Positions 10,716 through 20,978 of a stretch of 64,000 nucleotides of DNA are shown here, piece by piece; the stretch's first letter is position 1, and every line of letters begins with the position of its first letter. The notes below the pieces were generated by a model. That model made no database searches. It saw nothing but the letters and a program-made list of their open reading frames with translations, and had not been told where the DNA came from. The translations under genes were made by a program, and so were the position numbers. The DNA is from ZAX-1 sp046533095. Its GTDB lineage: Bacteria > Bacillota > Clostridia > Lachnospirales > Lachnospiraceae. The stretch covers positions 186,001 through 250,000 of the forward strand of contig JAJQRA010000038.1 of NCBI GenBank assembly GCA_046533095.1, read 5' to 3'.

Positions 10716-11141
10716 ATGAGTGATAATAATACATATGGTGATGGTTCTAAGGAAGACCCGATTGTGCTTGAACCCCATCATAATACAGAAGGGGAACAGT
10801 CGCCTTATGGCGATTCGAATCTGTCTTATGATGGGGATGGGCAAGGACCACAAAAGGGGCAGGGAACAGGGCTTGGCATTGCGTCTATGGTGTGCGGTAT
10901 CTTGTCTATCGTTGCGTGCTGTATCATATATTTAAGTATACCACTAGGAATTGCTTCGATCATTCTTGGCATTGTACAGATTGTTAAAAATGAAAAGAGA
11001 TGGATGGCAATTACAGGTATTATCTGTTCGGCGGTGGGCATAATAGCGTCAATTGGTTTAATTATAGTTAGTGTTTATCTTCTTTCTAGCGGATTCTATG
11101 ATGGGATCGACTTGCAATCCCTATTGGATGCTTATCAATAA
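10716..11141 (+). CDS. DUF4190-like small membrane protein
   Basis: This is a 141-residue protein. The first 50 residues are polar and Asp/Gly/Pro-rich (SDNNTYGDGSKEDP), followed by two hydrophobic hairpins: GLGIASMVCGILSIVACCI with IYLSIPLGIASIILGIVQI, then WMAITGIICSAVGIIASIGL. The G-x3-G-rich helices and the KNEKRWMAITGI connector are typical of the DUF4190 family, whose function is unknown. I start at 10716 because GGAGG lies at 10702-10706; an ATG at 10707 overlaps that site. A stand-alone promoter precedes it, and the ileS leader follows. Confidence 0.8.
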   Translation: MSDNNTYGDGSKEDPIVLEPHHNTEGEQSPYGDSNLSYDGDGQGPQKGQGTGLGIASMVCGILSIVACCIIYLSIPLGIASIILGIVQIVKNEKRWMAITGIICSAVGIIASIGLIIVSVYLLSSGFYDGIDLQSLLDAYQ

Positions 11142-11164
11142 GGGATTACCGATAACTTTATAAA

Positions 11165-11607
11165 GAAAATTCATAAGAAAAGACAATGACGAAGACAGTA
11201 AGATATGAACTTAGCGAAAGAGCCAGCGAGTCGGGAAGGTGGAAGCCGATACAAGTAGCGTATATCTGAAAATCACTTCTAAGGAATGGCAAACAATTAG
11301 CATAAGCGATTGGCTTTTCATTCCTAAGTAGCAGAACTGAACTTTATTTAGAGCAAAGATGGCAGGCAAGGCATGTAGGATGATTTACACACGAAGCCTT
11401 AAAACGAAAGTTGACGTTGTAGTCAAACGCAAAATGAAAGCCGGCTATTTGCATTTTAATAAAAAGTAGGTACTGACGGCGATTTCCTCCGTTATGGGAA
11501 ACGTGTATGCGGGTGAGGCTATCGGGCAGAACCTAAGTACAATGTAACAGGTGGTATTACGAAATGTTTTGGCTTTCGTCCTTTTACAGGGCGGGGGCCT
11601 TTGTTTC
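11165..11607 (+). promoter_or_regulatory. T-box leader controlling ileS
   Basis: The roughly 400-bp gene-free stretch before ileS is a T-box riboswitch. The conserved T-box core AACAGGTGGTATTACG lies at about 11546-11561; its TGGT would pair with the ACCA end of uncharged tRNA. The distal stem I signature GGTGGAAGCC is at 11239-11248. After it, AUC at 11264-11266 (with an overlapping AUA) is the likely specifier codon for isoleucine. A stem II-like pairing AGGAATG/CATTCCT follows. Binding of uncharged tRNA-Ile should favour the antiterminator and allow ileS transcription. Confidence 0.88.
11571..11607 (+). terminator. T-box-associated intrinsic terminator
   Basis: GGCTTTCGTCC (11571-11581) can pair over 11 bp, with several G-U pairs, with GGGCGGGGGCC (11589-11599). 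The run TTTGTTT follows. It lies directly after the T-box core and before the ileS ribosome binding site, as expected for the terminator alternative. Confidence 0.8.
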
Positions 11608-11631
11608 ATTTATAGAGGAGGTAAAAAGAAC

Positions 11632-14600
11632 ATGAGCATATATGAAAAAGTTTCGACAAATTTAAATTTTGTAGAGCGAGAGAAAACGACGGGGCAATTT
11701 TGGAAAGAACGTAATATTTTTAAGAAGAGTATGGAAAACCGCGCAGGGGGCGAAACCTATACATTTTATGACGGGCCTCCGACTGCAAACGGAAAACCCC
11801 ACATTGGACACGTGCTAACACGCGTGATAAAGGATATGATTCCAAGATATCAGACGATGAAAGGGAAGATGGTTCCAAGAAAAGCAGGCTGGGACACGCA
11901 TGGACTGCCGGTAGAGCTTGAAGTAGAAAAGCGTCTAGGATTAGATGGCAAAGACCAGATTGAAGAGTACGGATTGGAGCCATTTATCAAGGAATGCAAA
12001 GAGAGTGTTTGGCAGTATAAAGGAATGTGGGAAGATTTTTCCGGTACAGTAGGTTTTTGGGCAGACATGGACGAGCCTTACGTCACCTATGACAATGACT
12101 ATATTGAGTCGGAATGGTGGGCTCTAAAGCAGATTTGGGAAAAAGGATTATTGTATAAAGGATTTAAAATTGTACCATATTGCCCGCGCTGTGGTACGCC
12201 ATTATCTAGCCAAGAGGTAGCGCAAGGGTATAAGGACGTAAAAGAGCGTTCGGCGATTGCAAGATTTAAGTCAAAAGGGGAAGATGCATATATTCTTGCA
12301 TGGACAACAACACCTTGGACGTTGCCAAGCAATGTGGCACTTTGTGTCAATCCAAATGAAACCTATGTGCTGGTACGGCAGGGAACGAATGCGTATTATT
12401 TAGCCGAGGCACTTGTTGACACCATATTAGGTGGAGAAGATGCAGAGCCAATCATGGTGTTGCAGACCTATACGGGAAAAGATTTGGAATATAAGGAGTA
12501 CGAGCCGCTTTTCCCATTTGCGAACGACAGTTGCGAAAAGCAGGGGAAAAAGGCATTTTATGTGACCTGTGATCCCTTTGTAACACTTTCTGATGGGACG
12601 GGTGTTGTCCATATCGCCCCCGCTTTTGGTGAAGACGACGCAAAGGTTGGTAAAATCTATGACCTTCCATTTGTACAGTTTGTAGATGGAAAAGGGGAGA
12701 TGACAAAAGAAACTTCGTGGGAAGGGAAATTCTGTAAAGACGCAGATCCCCTCATTTTAAAGGCACTAGAAGAGGCAGGGCTGCTATTTTCGGCACCTAC
12801 GTTTGAACATAGCTACCCGCACTGTTGGCGTTGCGATACACCACTGATTTATTATGCAAGGGAATCTTGGTTTATTGAGATGACAAAAATAAAAAAGGAT
12901 TTAATCTCGAATAATAACACCATCAATTGGATACCGGAAAGTATCGGAAAAGGTCGTTTCGGAGATTGGATTGAAAATGTACAAGACTGGGCAATTTCCC
13001 GTGACCGCTATTGGGGAACGCCATTAAATGTGTGGGAATGCACATGCGGGCATATGCATTCCATCGGCAGTATTGCAGAATTAAAGGAGCATTCAAAAAA
13101 CTGCCCAAAAGACATCGAACTGCACCGACCCTACATTGACGAAGTAACGATAACATGTAAAAAATGCGGGAAAGAAATGCATCGGGTGCCTGAGGTGATT
13201 GACTGTTGGTTTGATTCCGGGGCAATGCCGTTTGCGCAGCACCATTATCCATTTGAAAATCAAGAATTATTTAAACAGCAATTTCCGGCACAATTTATTT
13301 CAGAGGCAGTGGATCAGACGCGTGGCTGGTTTTATTCGCTGTTGGCGGAATCTACCTTGCTATTCAATAAAGCCGCCTATGAAAATGTAATTGTATTGGG
13401 ACATGTGCAGGATGAAAAAGGCCAGAAAATGAGCAAAAGCAAAGGGAATGCAATCGACCCGTTTGATGCGCTGGAAACGTATGGGGCAGACGCGATCCGC
13501 TGGTATTTCTATGTCAATTCAGCACCTTGGCTGCCGAACCGCTTTCGTGGGAAAGCAGTACAGGAAGGTCAACGAAAGTTCATGGGCACGCTTTGGAATA
13601 CGTATGCATTTTTCGTACTATATGCAAATATCGACGAATTTGACGCCACAAAATATGAACTAAGCCATGAAAAACTGTCCGTGATGGATAAATGGCTGTT
13701 ATCAAAACTGAATACACTCATCACAAAAGTTGATACGAACCTTGCGGCATATAAAATACCAGAAGCCGCACGCGCCTTGCAGGACTTTGTAGAGGATATG
13801 AGCAACTGGTATGTAAGGAGAAGCCGGGAGCGGTTTTGGGCGAAAGGCATGGAACAGGACAAAATCAACGCCTATATGACTTTGTATCTTGCAATTGTTA
13901 CAACGGCAAAAGCCGCGGCGCCTATGATACCATTCATGACAGAGGATATTTACCGAAACCTTGTATGCAGTATTGATAAAACGGCACCGGAAAGTATCCA
14001 TCTATGCGATTTTCCTTTGGCGGACGATTTGTTTGTAGATAAAGAACTAGAGCAGAATATGGACGCGGTTTTACAGGTAGTTGCATTAGGGCGTGCGGCT
14101 AGGAACGCCGCTAATATAAAAAATAGACAGCCAATCGCAACCATGCTGATCAAAGCACCATTTACATTGCCGGAATTTTACATGGAAATCATAGCAGAAG
14201 AGCTAAATGTAAAACAAATTAAATGCAAAGAGGATGTAAGTGGTTTCACCGATTATGTGTTTAAACCCCAACTTCGTACGGTAGGGCCTAAGTACGGCAA
14301 ATTCTTAGGGCAGATTCAAAAAGCATTGGCCAAATTAGACGGAAACAAAGCGATGGCACAACTTTTAAAAGATGGTAGTATCATTCTTGACAGCATAAGC
14401 CAAGAGATAGTATTATATGAAGAGGATCTATTAATCGCCGTAAGCCAAAAAGAAGGATATATGACGCAAAGCAATCAAGAGGTTTCCGTTGTACTAGATA
14501 CAAAACTTACAAAGGAACTGCTGGAGGAAGGATTGGTAAGAGAACTTGTCAGCAAAATTCAAACGATGCGAAAGGAGACAAATTTTGAAGTAACCGATAA

Positions 14601-14784
14601 AATTAAAGTTTCCTATAAGGCAAAAGATAAAATTAAAGGAATATTTAATAATTACGGTGCACAGATACAGTCGGAAGTATTGGCCGTATCAATCGTTGCA
14701 GACGATATATGTGGATATGAAAAGGAATGGGATATTAACGGCGAAAAGGTTCTATTGGGAGTAGAAAGAAAAAATAAAAAATAA
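11632..14784 (+). CDS. ileS: Isoleucyl-tRNA synthetase (type-2-like)
   Basis: This 1050-residue class I synthetase charges tRNA-Ile. The HIGH motif is in PTANGKPHIGHVLTR and the KMSKS motif in KGQKMSKSKGN; an editing (CP1) domain with TTPWTLPSN lies between them. The surrounding wording (WDTHGLPVE rather than the WDCHGLPIE usual in type 1) and the long C-terminal tail resemble type-2 (eukaryote-like) enzymes, a group reported to tolerate mupirocin; that property is inferred here. The start is ATG 11632 with a GGAGG site. A GTG 81 bp upstream in frame lies inside the T-box and is not credible. Confidence 0.96.
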   Translation: MSIYEKVSTNLNFVEREKTTGQFWKERNIFKKSMENRAGGETYTFYDGPPTANGKPHIGHVLTRVIKDMIPRYQTMKGKMVPRKAGWDTHGLPVELEVEKRLGLDGKDQIEEYGLEPFIKECKESVWQYKGMWEDFSGTVGFWADMDEPYVTYDNDYIESEWWALKQIWEKGLLYKGFKIVPYCPRCGTPLSSQEVAQGYKDVKERSAIARFKSKGEDAYILAWTTTPWTLPSNVALCVNPNETYVLVRQGTNAYYLAEALVDTILGGEDAEPIMVLQTYTGKDLEYKEYEPLFPFANDSCEKQGKKAFYVTCDPFVTLSDGTGVVHIAPAFGEDDAKVGKIYDLPFVQFVDGKGEMTKETSWEGKFCKDADPLILKALEEAGLLFSAPTFEHSYPHCWRCDTPLIYYARESWFIEMTKIKKDLISNNNTINWIPESIGKGRFGDWIENVQDWAISRDRYWGTPLNVWECTCGHMHSIGSIAELKEHSKNCPKDIELHRPYIDEVTITCKKCGKEMHRVPEVIDCWFDSGAMPFAQHHYPFENQELFKQQFPAQFISEAVDQTRGWFYSLLAESTLLFNKAAYENVIVLGHVQDEKGQKMSKSKGNAIDPFDALETYGADAIRWYFYVNSAPWLPNRFRGKAVQEGQRKFMGTLWNTYAFFVLYANIDEFDATKYELSHEKLSVMDKWLLSKLNTLITKVDTNLAAYKIPEAARALQDFVEDMSNWYVRRSRERFWAKGMEQDKINAYMTLYLAIVTTAKAAAPMIPFMTEDIYRNLVCSIDKTAPESIHLCDFPLADDLFVDKELEQNMDAVLQVVALGRAARNAANIKNRQPIATMLIKAPFTLPEFYMEIIAEELNVKQIKCKEDVSGFTDYVFKPQLRTVGPKYGKFLGQIQKALAKLDGNKAMAQLLKDGSIILDSISQEIVLYEEDLLIAVSQKEGYMTQSNQEVSVVLDTKLTKELLEEGLVRELVSKIQTMRKETNFEVTDKIKVSYKAKDKIKGIFNNYGAQIQSEVLAVSIVADDICGYEKEWDINGEKVLLGVERKNKK

Positions 14785-14833
14785 ATTTAACAAATAGTGT
14801 GTATTGACATGCAGATGGGAATAGGTATCACAT

Positions 14834-17311
14834 ATGAAGAATACAGTATTTGAGAAAGAGTCGTTCATTAAAAATGTAAAAGATAATGTAAAAACATTAT
14901 ACCGTAAAACATTGGAGGACGCATCAATACAAGAGGTATATCAAGCAGTCTCTTTTGCAGTAAAGGACGTGATCATCGATCAGTGGCTGGCTACGCAGCA
15001 GACATTTGATAAAGAAGATCCAAAGATGGTTTATTATATGTCCATGGAATTTTTGATGGGCAGGGCACTAGGCAATAACTTGATTAATCTGACTGCTTAT
15101 AAGGAAGTGAAGGAGGCACTTGACGAAATCGGTTTCCCGATTAACGCCATTGAAGACGAGGAACCGGATCCGGCACTTGGAAATGGTGGCCTTGGCCGTC
15201 TCGCCGCCTGTTTCATGGAGTCTTTAGCAACGCTTGGATATTCTGCATACGGCTGTGGTATCCGCTATCGTTTTGGAATGTTCCGCCAAAAAATTGTGGA
15301 TGGATTTCAAAAGGAAGTTCCGGATAATTGGCTGGTAAACGGCTATCCGTTTGAATTGCGTAGGTCGGAACATGCCGTAGAGGTAAAGTTTGGTGGATTC
15401 GTCCGTGCAAAGGTGGATGCAGAAGGGCATACTTCGTTTGTACAAGAGGATTACCAGTCTGTATTGGCGGTGCCTTATGATATGCCGATCATCGGATATA
15501 ACAATAATGTGGTCAATACGCTTATGATATGGGATGCAGAGCCGGTGAACTGTTTCCAGTTGGATTCTTTTGAAAAAGGGGATTACAGAAAAGCAGTGGA
15601 GCAGGAGAACCTTGCGAAAACCCTTGTTGAAGTATTGTATCCAAACGATAACCACATTGCAGGAAAAGAACTGCGCTTAAAACAGCAATATTTCTTTGTG
15701 TCGGCAAGCCTTCAGCGAGCCGTTGCACATTATAAAAAGAACCATTCGGATATCCGTCAATTGCCATCAAAGGTTGCAATCCAGTTAAATGATACGCATC
15801 CTACAGTAGCGGTAGCCGAATTAATGCGTATTTTATTAGATCAAGAGGGGCTTGATTGGGAAGCCGCATGGGATATCACAAGCAAGACCTGTGCCTATAC
15901 GAACCATACGATTATGGCGGAGGCATTGGAGAAATGGCCAATCGATATTTTCTCAAGGCTTCTTCCTAGGATGTATCAGGTGATTGAAGAAATCAACCGT
16001 AGATTTCTACTTGCAATTGAAGCAAAGTACCCCGGCAACAATCAGAAAAAAGCAAAGATGGCAATTATATATGATGGGCAGGTAAAAATGGCGCACCTAG
16101 CCATTGCGGCAGGCTATTCGGTCAATGGTGTGGCAAGGCTTCATACGGAAATATTAAAGAAAAGGGAATTAAAGGATTTCTATGAAATGTTTCCGGATAA
16201 ATTTAATAATAAGACAAACGGCATTACCCAGAGAAGATTTTTATATCATGGCAATCCACTGTTGGCAGACTGGATTACAGACAAAATCGGCAATGACTGG
16301 ATTACTAACTTGCCCTACCTTGAAAAATTGACGATCTATGCAGATGAAGAGAAGGCCCAGCAGCAGTTTATGAATATAAAATACCAGAATAAATTGCGTT
16401 TTGCTGAATATATAGCAAAGCACGATGTTAATAATGTACAGATTAATCCGCGATCTATTTTTGATGTGCAGGTGAAAAGGCTGCATGAATACAAACGGCA
16501 ACTGTTAAATGTTTTGCATATCATGTATTTGTATAATCAATTAACCGATCGTCCGGATATGGACTTCTATCCAACAACGTTTGTCTTCGGCGCAAAGGCG
16601 GCAGCCGGATACCGCATTGCAAAACTAACGATTAAGCTCATCAATGCAGTCGCAGACAAGATAAACAACGACAAGAATATCAATGGCAAAATAAAAGTGG
16701 TATTTGTTGAAGATTACCGAGTATCAAATGCAGAATTAATTTTTTCAGCATCCGATGTAAGCGAGCAAATTTCTACAGCTAGTAAAGAAGCCTCCGGTAC
16801 AGGCAATATGAAGTTTATGTTAAATGGAGCTTTAACAATCGGAACGATGGATGGTGCAAATGTAGAAATCATAGAAGAAGTCGGAGAAGACAATGCATTT
16901 ATTTTTGGTATGAGTTCCGATGAAGTCATTGAACATGAACGAAACAGGGATTATGACCCGATGCAGATTTTTAACAATGACCAAGATATTAGGAAAGTAT
17001 TGACCCAATTAATCAACGGTTTTTACTCGCCAAATGATTCTGAACTGTTCCGCCCACTCTATAATTCTTTGTTGAATAAACAAAATACACAATATGCGGA
17101 TACTTATTTTATATTAAGCGATTTCCATTCCTACCTAGAGGCACAGAAAAAAGTGCAGACGGCTTATAAGGATGAGAAAAAATGGGCAAAGATGGCAATT
17201 TTAAATATAGCGCATGCAGGTAAATTTACATCAGATAGAACTATAGAGGAATATGTAAAGGATATTTGGCATTTAGACAGGATTAAAGTAGAAATGGATA
17301 CAGAGATTTAG
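14834..17311 (+). CDS. glgP: Glycogen/starch/alpha-glucan phosphorylase
   Basis: This 825-residue GT35 enzyme releases glucose-1-phosphate from alpha-1,4-glucans. Typical blocks are EDEEPDPALGNGGLGRLAAC near residue 105, QLNDTHPTVAVAELMR in the middle, and the pyridoxal-phosphate region EASGTGNMKFMLNGALTIGT near residue 655, which contains the PLP lysine. Length is normal. The ribosome binding site is weak (AGATGGGAATAGG). No other glycogen genes are adjacent; dnaE follows after 111 bp. Confidence 0.96.
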   Translation: MKNTVFEKESFIKNVKDNVKTLYRKTLEDASIQEVYQAVSFAVKDVIIDQWLATQQTFDKEDPKMVYYMSMEFLMGRALGNNLINLTAYKEVKEALDEIGFPINAIEDEEPDPALGNGGLGRLAACFMESLATLGYSAYGCGIRYRFGMFRQKIVDGFQKEVPDNWLVNGYPFELRRSEHAVEVKFGGFVRAKVDAEGHTSFVQEDYQSVLAVPYDMPIIGYNNNVVNTLMIWDAEPVNCFQLDSFEKGDYRKAVEQENLAKTLVEVLYPNDNHIAGKELRLKQQYFFVSASLQRAVAHYKKNHSDIRQLPSKVAIQLNDTHPTVAVAELMRILLDQEGLDWEAAWDITSKTCAYTNHTIMAEALEKWPIDIFSRLLPRMYQVIEEINRRFLLAIEAKYPGNNQKKAKMAIIYDGQVKMAHLAIAAGYSVNGVARLHTEILKKRELKDFYEMFPDKFNNKTNGITQRRFLYHGNPLLADWITDKIGNDWITNLPYLEKLTIYADEEKAQQQFMNIKYQNKLRFAEYIAKHDVNNVQINPRSIFDVQVKRLHEYKRQLLNVLHIMYLYNQLTDRPDMDFYPTTFVFGAKAAAGYRIAKLTIKLINAVADKINNDKNINGKIKVVFVEDYRVSNAELIFSASDVSEQISTASKEASGTGNMKFMLNGALTIGTMDGANVEIIEEVGEDNAFIFGMSSDEVIEHERNRDYDPMQIFNNDQDIRKVLTQLINGFYSPNDSELFRPLYNSLLNKQNTQYADTYFILSDFHSYLEAQKKVQTAYKDEKKWAKMAILNIAHAGKFTSDRTIEEYVKDIWHLDRIKVEMDTEI

Positions 17312-17356
17312 GACGAAATGAAACATGCACAAAGAACGGTGCAGAAATAATTTTTG

Positions 17357-17401
17357 ACTCCAGGATAAGAGCTACGTACAGCGCGGGCCTTATTCTGGAG
17401 T
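17357..17401 (+). other. Stable hairpin upstream of dnaE
   Basis: ACTCCAG (17357-17363) pairs perfectly with CTGGAGT (17395-17401), and after one mismatch ATAAG pairs with CTTAT. There is no T-run after it, so it may be a structured leader rather than an intrinsic terminator. It ends nine bases before the dnaE ribosome binding site. Confidence 0.5.
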
Positions 17402-17422
17402 AATTAATAGGGAGAAATGATT

Positions 17423-20400
17423 ATGGCATTTACCCATCTTCATGTCCATACAGAATATAGCCTGTTAGATGGTTCAAACAAAATAAAAGAGTATATTGCC
17501 AGAGTAAAAGAGTTAGGGATGGATAGCGCCGCCATTACAGATCATGGAACGATGTATGGTGTTATTGATTTTTACCGCACCGCATTAGATGCCGGCATCA
17601 AGCCAATTATCGGCTGTGAGGTATATGTAGCACCGGGTTCTAGGTTTGATCGAGAGCGTGTAGAGGGCGAGGACCGCTATTATCATCTGATTTTGTTAGC
17701 CGCAAATAACGAAGGCTATAGCAATTTGATGAAAATTGTATCAAAGGGCTTTATTGATGGCTATTACTATAGACCGCGTGTAGATGTGGAAATTTTGGAA
17801 CAATATCATGTGGGTATTATTGCGTTAAGCGCCTGTATTGCGGGAGAAGTTCCGAAACTATTAATTAGAGGGCAATATAGCGAAGCAAAAGAGGCGGCCA
17901 TTCGCCATGAGGCGATATTTGGAAAAGGAAATTTTTTTCTTGAGCTGCAAGACCATGGAATAGCGGAGCAGGAAATGGTCAATCAACAGCTCTTAAGAAT
18001 GAGCGAAGAAACCGGGATTGGGTTAGTAGTGACCAATGATGTCCATTATACCTATGAGGACGATGTGGCTTCCCATGATATTTTGCTATGCATTCAGACC
18101 GGGAAAAAATTAGCAGACGAAAATCGTATGCGCTATGAGGGTGGGCAATTTTACTTAAAGTCCGAAGAGCAAATGACAGCTTTATTTCCTTATGCCCTGC
18201 AGGCAATTGAAAATACACAGAAAATTGCAGACCGCTGTCAGGTTGATATAGAATTTGGCGTTACAAAATTGCCAAAATATGATGTGCCGGAGGGAATTGC
18301 CGCTTGGGACTATTTAAATAAATTATGTTACGAAGGCCTAAAGAAACGGTATCCTAAGAAATGGGAAGAGCACACCGAAAACTTGGAGTATGAACTTTTA
18401 GTCATACAAAAAATGGGGTATGTAGACTACTTTTTGATTGTGTGGGATTTTATCGACTATGCAAGAAAACAAGGTATTGCAGTGGGGCCGGGGCGAGGCA
18501 GTGCGGCGGGTAGCATTGTTTCCTATGCGCTAGGGATCACCAATATAGATCCCCTGCGATATCAGCTGCTGTTTGAGCGTTTTCTAAATCCGGAACGCAT
18601 CTCCATGCCCGATATTGATATTGATTTTTGTGTGGAGCGCAGACAAGAGGTTATTGACTATGTGGTGGAAAAATATGGGACAGATCGTGTTGTCCAGATT
18701 GTTACGTTTGGAACCTTAGCGGCGCGTGGCGTGATTCGGGACGTGGGGCGTGTAATGGATTTACCCTATGCATTTGTTGATTCCATAGCCAAACAGATTC
18801 CACATGAACTAAATATCACCATTGATCAGGCACTTACCAAAAATTCTGAATTACGTACCTTATATGAAACGGATGACAGCGTGAAGCAGGTTATCGACAT
18901 GTCAAAGCGCCTAGAAGGGTTGCCACGCCATACATCCATGCATGCGGCGGGCGTTGTTATAAGCAGTGCGCCGGTGGAAGAATATGTACCGTTATCGAGG
19001 GCTTCCGATGGATCGATTACCACGCAGTTTACCATGACGACGTTAGAAGAGCTAGGTCTACTGAAAATGGATTTTCTAGGTCTTAGAAACCTTACCGTGA
19101 TACAAAATGCGGTAAATCTTTTGAAAAAAAGTAAAAAAATAGAAATAGATATCGACAATTTGGATTTAGATGACAAAGACGTCCTATCCTCGATTGGAAC
19201 AGGCAAGACAGAGGGCGTTTTTCAATTGGAAAGTGCCGGTATGAAAAGCTTTATGAAAGAGTTAAAGCCACAGAGCCTAGAGGACATCATTGCCGGTATT
19301 TCCCTCTACCGCCCCGGTCCCATGGATTTTATACCTGCCTATATCGCAGGGAAAAATGATGCCGGTTCCATTGCATACGACTGTCCGCAGCTTGAGCAGA
19401 TCTTGGCGCCTACGTATGGCTGTATCGTTTATCAAGAGCAGGTAATGCAGATTGTAAGAGATTTGGCGGGATATAGCCTTGGAAGAAGTGATTTAGTGCG
19501 ACGTGCGATGTCTAAAAAGAAAACGTCTGTCATGGCAAAAGAGCGTAAAAACTTCGTTTACGGTAATGAAGAGGAAGGTGTGCCCGGCTGTGTTGCCAAT
19601 GGAATCGATGCACAAATTGCAAATAAAATTTTTGACGACATGACTGATTTTGCAAAATATGCATTTAATAAATCCCATGCAGCCGCCTATGCGGTCATTT
19701 CCTATCAGACCGCATATTTAAAATATTACTATCCGGTAGAGTACATGGCGGCATTAATGACTTCTGTAAAAGATAACGCAAGCAAAATTTCGGAATATAT
19801 TTTAACATGCAAACGAATGGGGATTCAGGTATTGCCTCCCGATGTAAATGAGGGAGAAAGTGCATTTTCAGTGTCCGGCAATGCAATCCGCTATGGCCTG
19901 TCTGCGATAAAAAGTATCGGTGGCAGCTGTATAGACAAGCTCTGTGCGGAACGAGAGGAACGTGGTCCATTTTTAAATCTAAAAGATTTTTTAACCCGTA
20001 TGGCGGATAAGGATATGAACAAGCGTGCCGTAGAAAATTTTATTAAAGCGGGGGCGCTTGACAGCCTCGGAGGAACCAGAAAACAATTTATGATGGTCTA
20101 TATCGGTATTTTAGATCAAATTGTAAATAGTAAAAAGAATACGATGGCGGGGCAAGTGACATTATTTGATTTAGTCGCAGACGATCAAAAGGCAGAATTT
20201 GAAGTAAAGATGCCAAATGTCGGCGAATATGGGAAAGAAACATTTTTAGAATTTGAAAAAGAAGTCTTGAGCGTATATATTACCGGGCATCCACTCGAAG
20301 AATATGAACAAGCGTGGCGGAAGAATATAACAAGGGTGACGACGGATTTCGTGTTGGAAGAAGAAACCGGCAGTACAAATGTAATGGATGGAGAAATCGT

Positions 20401-20905
20401 TGTTGTAGGCGGTATGATTGTAGACCGGACGATAAAGTTCACGAGAAATAACAAGACAATGGCATTTATTACGATAGAAGATTTGGTAGGGACGGTGGAA
20501 ATCGTTGTTTTTCCAAAGGATTATGAAAGATACAGCAAACTGATTGAGCTTGACAATAAAATATTTGTCAAAGGGAAAGTGCAAACGGAGGATGAAAAAA
20601 ACGGAAAGCTCATAGCTGAAAAACTGTATGCGTTTTCGGATATACAAAAAGAACTTTGGATACAGCTTGATACGATGGAAGATTATACAAAAATGCAGGG
20701 CAATATCATGGAAGTGATAAAAGAAAGCGATGGAAACCATCAAGTAGTCATTTATATTTCTGCCCAAAAAGCCATGAAGCGTATGCCGAAAAACTGGAAT
20801 ATTCGGATTGATCAGGAGATTGTCAACAATTTAGCCAAGCTTTTAGGTGAAAATAACGTAAAAGTTGTAGAAAAGAGCATTGATAACCAATTTAAAAAAA
20901 ATTAG
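17423..20905 (+). CDS. dnaE: DNA polymerase III alpha subunit
   Basis: This 1160-residue replicative polymerase opens with a PHP domain (HLHVHTEYSLLDGSNK) and carries the polymerase catalytic acidic motif PDIDIDFCVERR, a thumb/fingers region with YAFNKSHAAAYAVISYQ, and an OB fold near residues 985-1070 (GEIVVVGGMIVDRT...MAFITIEDLVGTVEIVVFP). Length is normal for DnaE. I start at 17423 because the GGGAG site (17410-17414) is eight bases upstream; the ATG at 17417 is too close. The 3' end is partly duplicated just downstream (see repeat). Confidence 0.96.
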   Translation: MAFTHLHVHTEYSLLDGSNKIKEYIARVKELGMDSAAITDHGTMYGVIDFYRTALDAGIKPIIGCEVYVAPGSRFDRERVEGEDRYYHLILLAANNEGYSNLMKIVSKGFIDGYYYRPRVDVEILEQYHVGIIALSACIAGEVPKLLIRGQYSEAKEAAIRHEAIFGKGNFFLELQDHGIAEQEMVNQQLLRMSEETGIGLVVTNDVHYTYEDDVASHDILLCIQTGKKLADENRMRYEGGQFYLKSEEQMTALFPYALQAIENTQKIADRCQVDIEFGVTKLPKYDVPEGIAAWDYLNKLCYEGLKKRYPKKWEEHTENLEYELLVIQKMGYVDYFLIVWDFIDYARKQGIAVGPGRGSAAGSIVSYALGITNIDPLRYQLLFERFLNPERISMPDIDIDFCVERRQEVIDYVVEKYGTDRVVQIVTFGTLAARGVIRDVGRVMDLPYAFVDSIAKQIPHELNITIDQALTKNSELRTLYETDDSVKQVIDMSKRLEGLPRHTSMHAAGVVISSAPVEEYVPLSRASDGSITTQFTMTTLEELGLLKMDFLGLRNLTVIQNAVNLLKKSKKIEIDIDNLDLDDKDVLSSIGTGKTEGVFQLESAGMKSFMKELKPQSLEDIIAGISLYRPGPMDFIPAYIAGKNDAGSIAYDCPQLEQILAPTYGCIVYQEQVMQIVRDLAGYSLGRSDLVRRAMSKKKTSVMAKERKNFVYGNEEEGVPGCVANGIDAQIANKIFDDMTDFAKYAFNKSHAAAYAVISYQTAYLKYYYPVEYMAALMTSVKDNASKISEYILTCKRMGIQVLPPDVNEGESAFSVSGNAIRYGLSAIKSIGGSCIDKLCAEREERGPFLNLKDFLTRMADKDMNKRAVENFIKAGALDSLGGTRKQFMMVYIGILDQIVNSKKNTMAGQVTLFDLVADDQKAEFEVKMPNVGEYGKETFLEFEKEVLSVYITGHPLEEYEQAWRKNITRVTTDFVLEEETGSTNVMDGEIVVVGGMIVDRTIKFTRNNKTMAFITIEDLVGTVEIVVFPKDYERYSKLIELDNKIFVKGKVQTEDEKNGKLIAEKLYAFSDIQKELWIQLDTMEDYTKMQGNIMEVIKESDGNHQVVIYISAQKAMKRMPKNWNIRIDQEIVNNLAKLLGENNVKVVEKSIDNQFKKN

Positions 20906-20962
20906 TGTGGAAATAGTGTAAAAGTTATAGAAAGAGTATTGATAACCGATTCAAAAAAGATT
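20859..20962 (+). repeat. Tandem duplication of the dnaE 3' end
   Basis: About 45 bp covering the last dnaE codons and stop (20859-20904, GTAAAAGTTGTAGAAAAGAG...) recur with a few changes at 20918-20962 (GTAAAAGTTATAGAAAGAG...). The second copy is non-coding and now forms the upstream part of the pfkA promoter region. Confidence 0.8.
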
Positions 20963-20978
20963 AAAATTATGGTATAAT
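20950..20978 (+). promoter_or_regulatory. Probable promoter for pfkA
   Basis: A good -10, TATAAT (20973-20978), is preceded at 17 bp by a weak -35-like TTCAAA (20950-20955). It lies about 220 bp before pfkA, partly inside the duplicated dnaE tail. The remaining leader (about 20985-21196) shows no clear gene or riboswitch. Confidence 0.45.

Noticed and set aside
11551..11631. N-terminal extension of IleRS
   Set aside because: The GTG start is inside the T-box core and the reading passes through the terminator; ATG 11632 with GGAGG is clear.
17357..17401. Riboswitch upstream of dnaE
   Set aside because: A simple hairpin without conserved ligand-binding sequence or terminator alternative.
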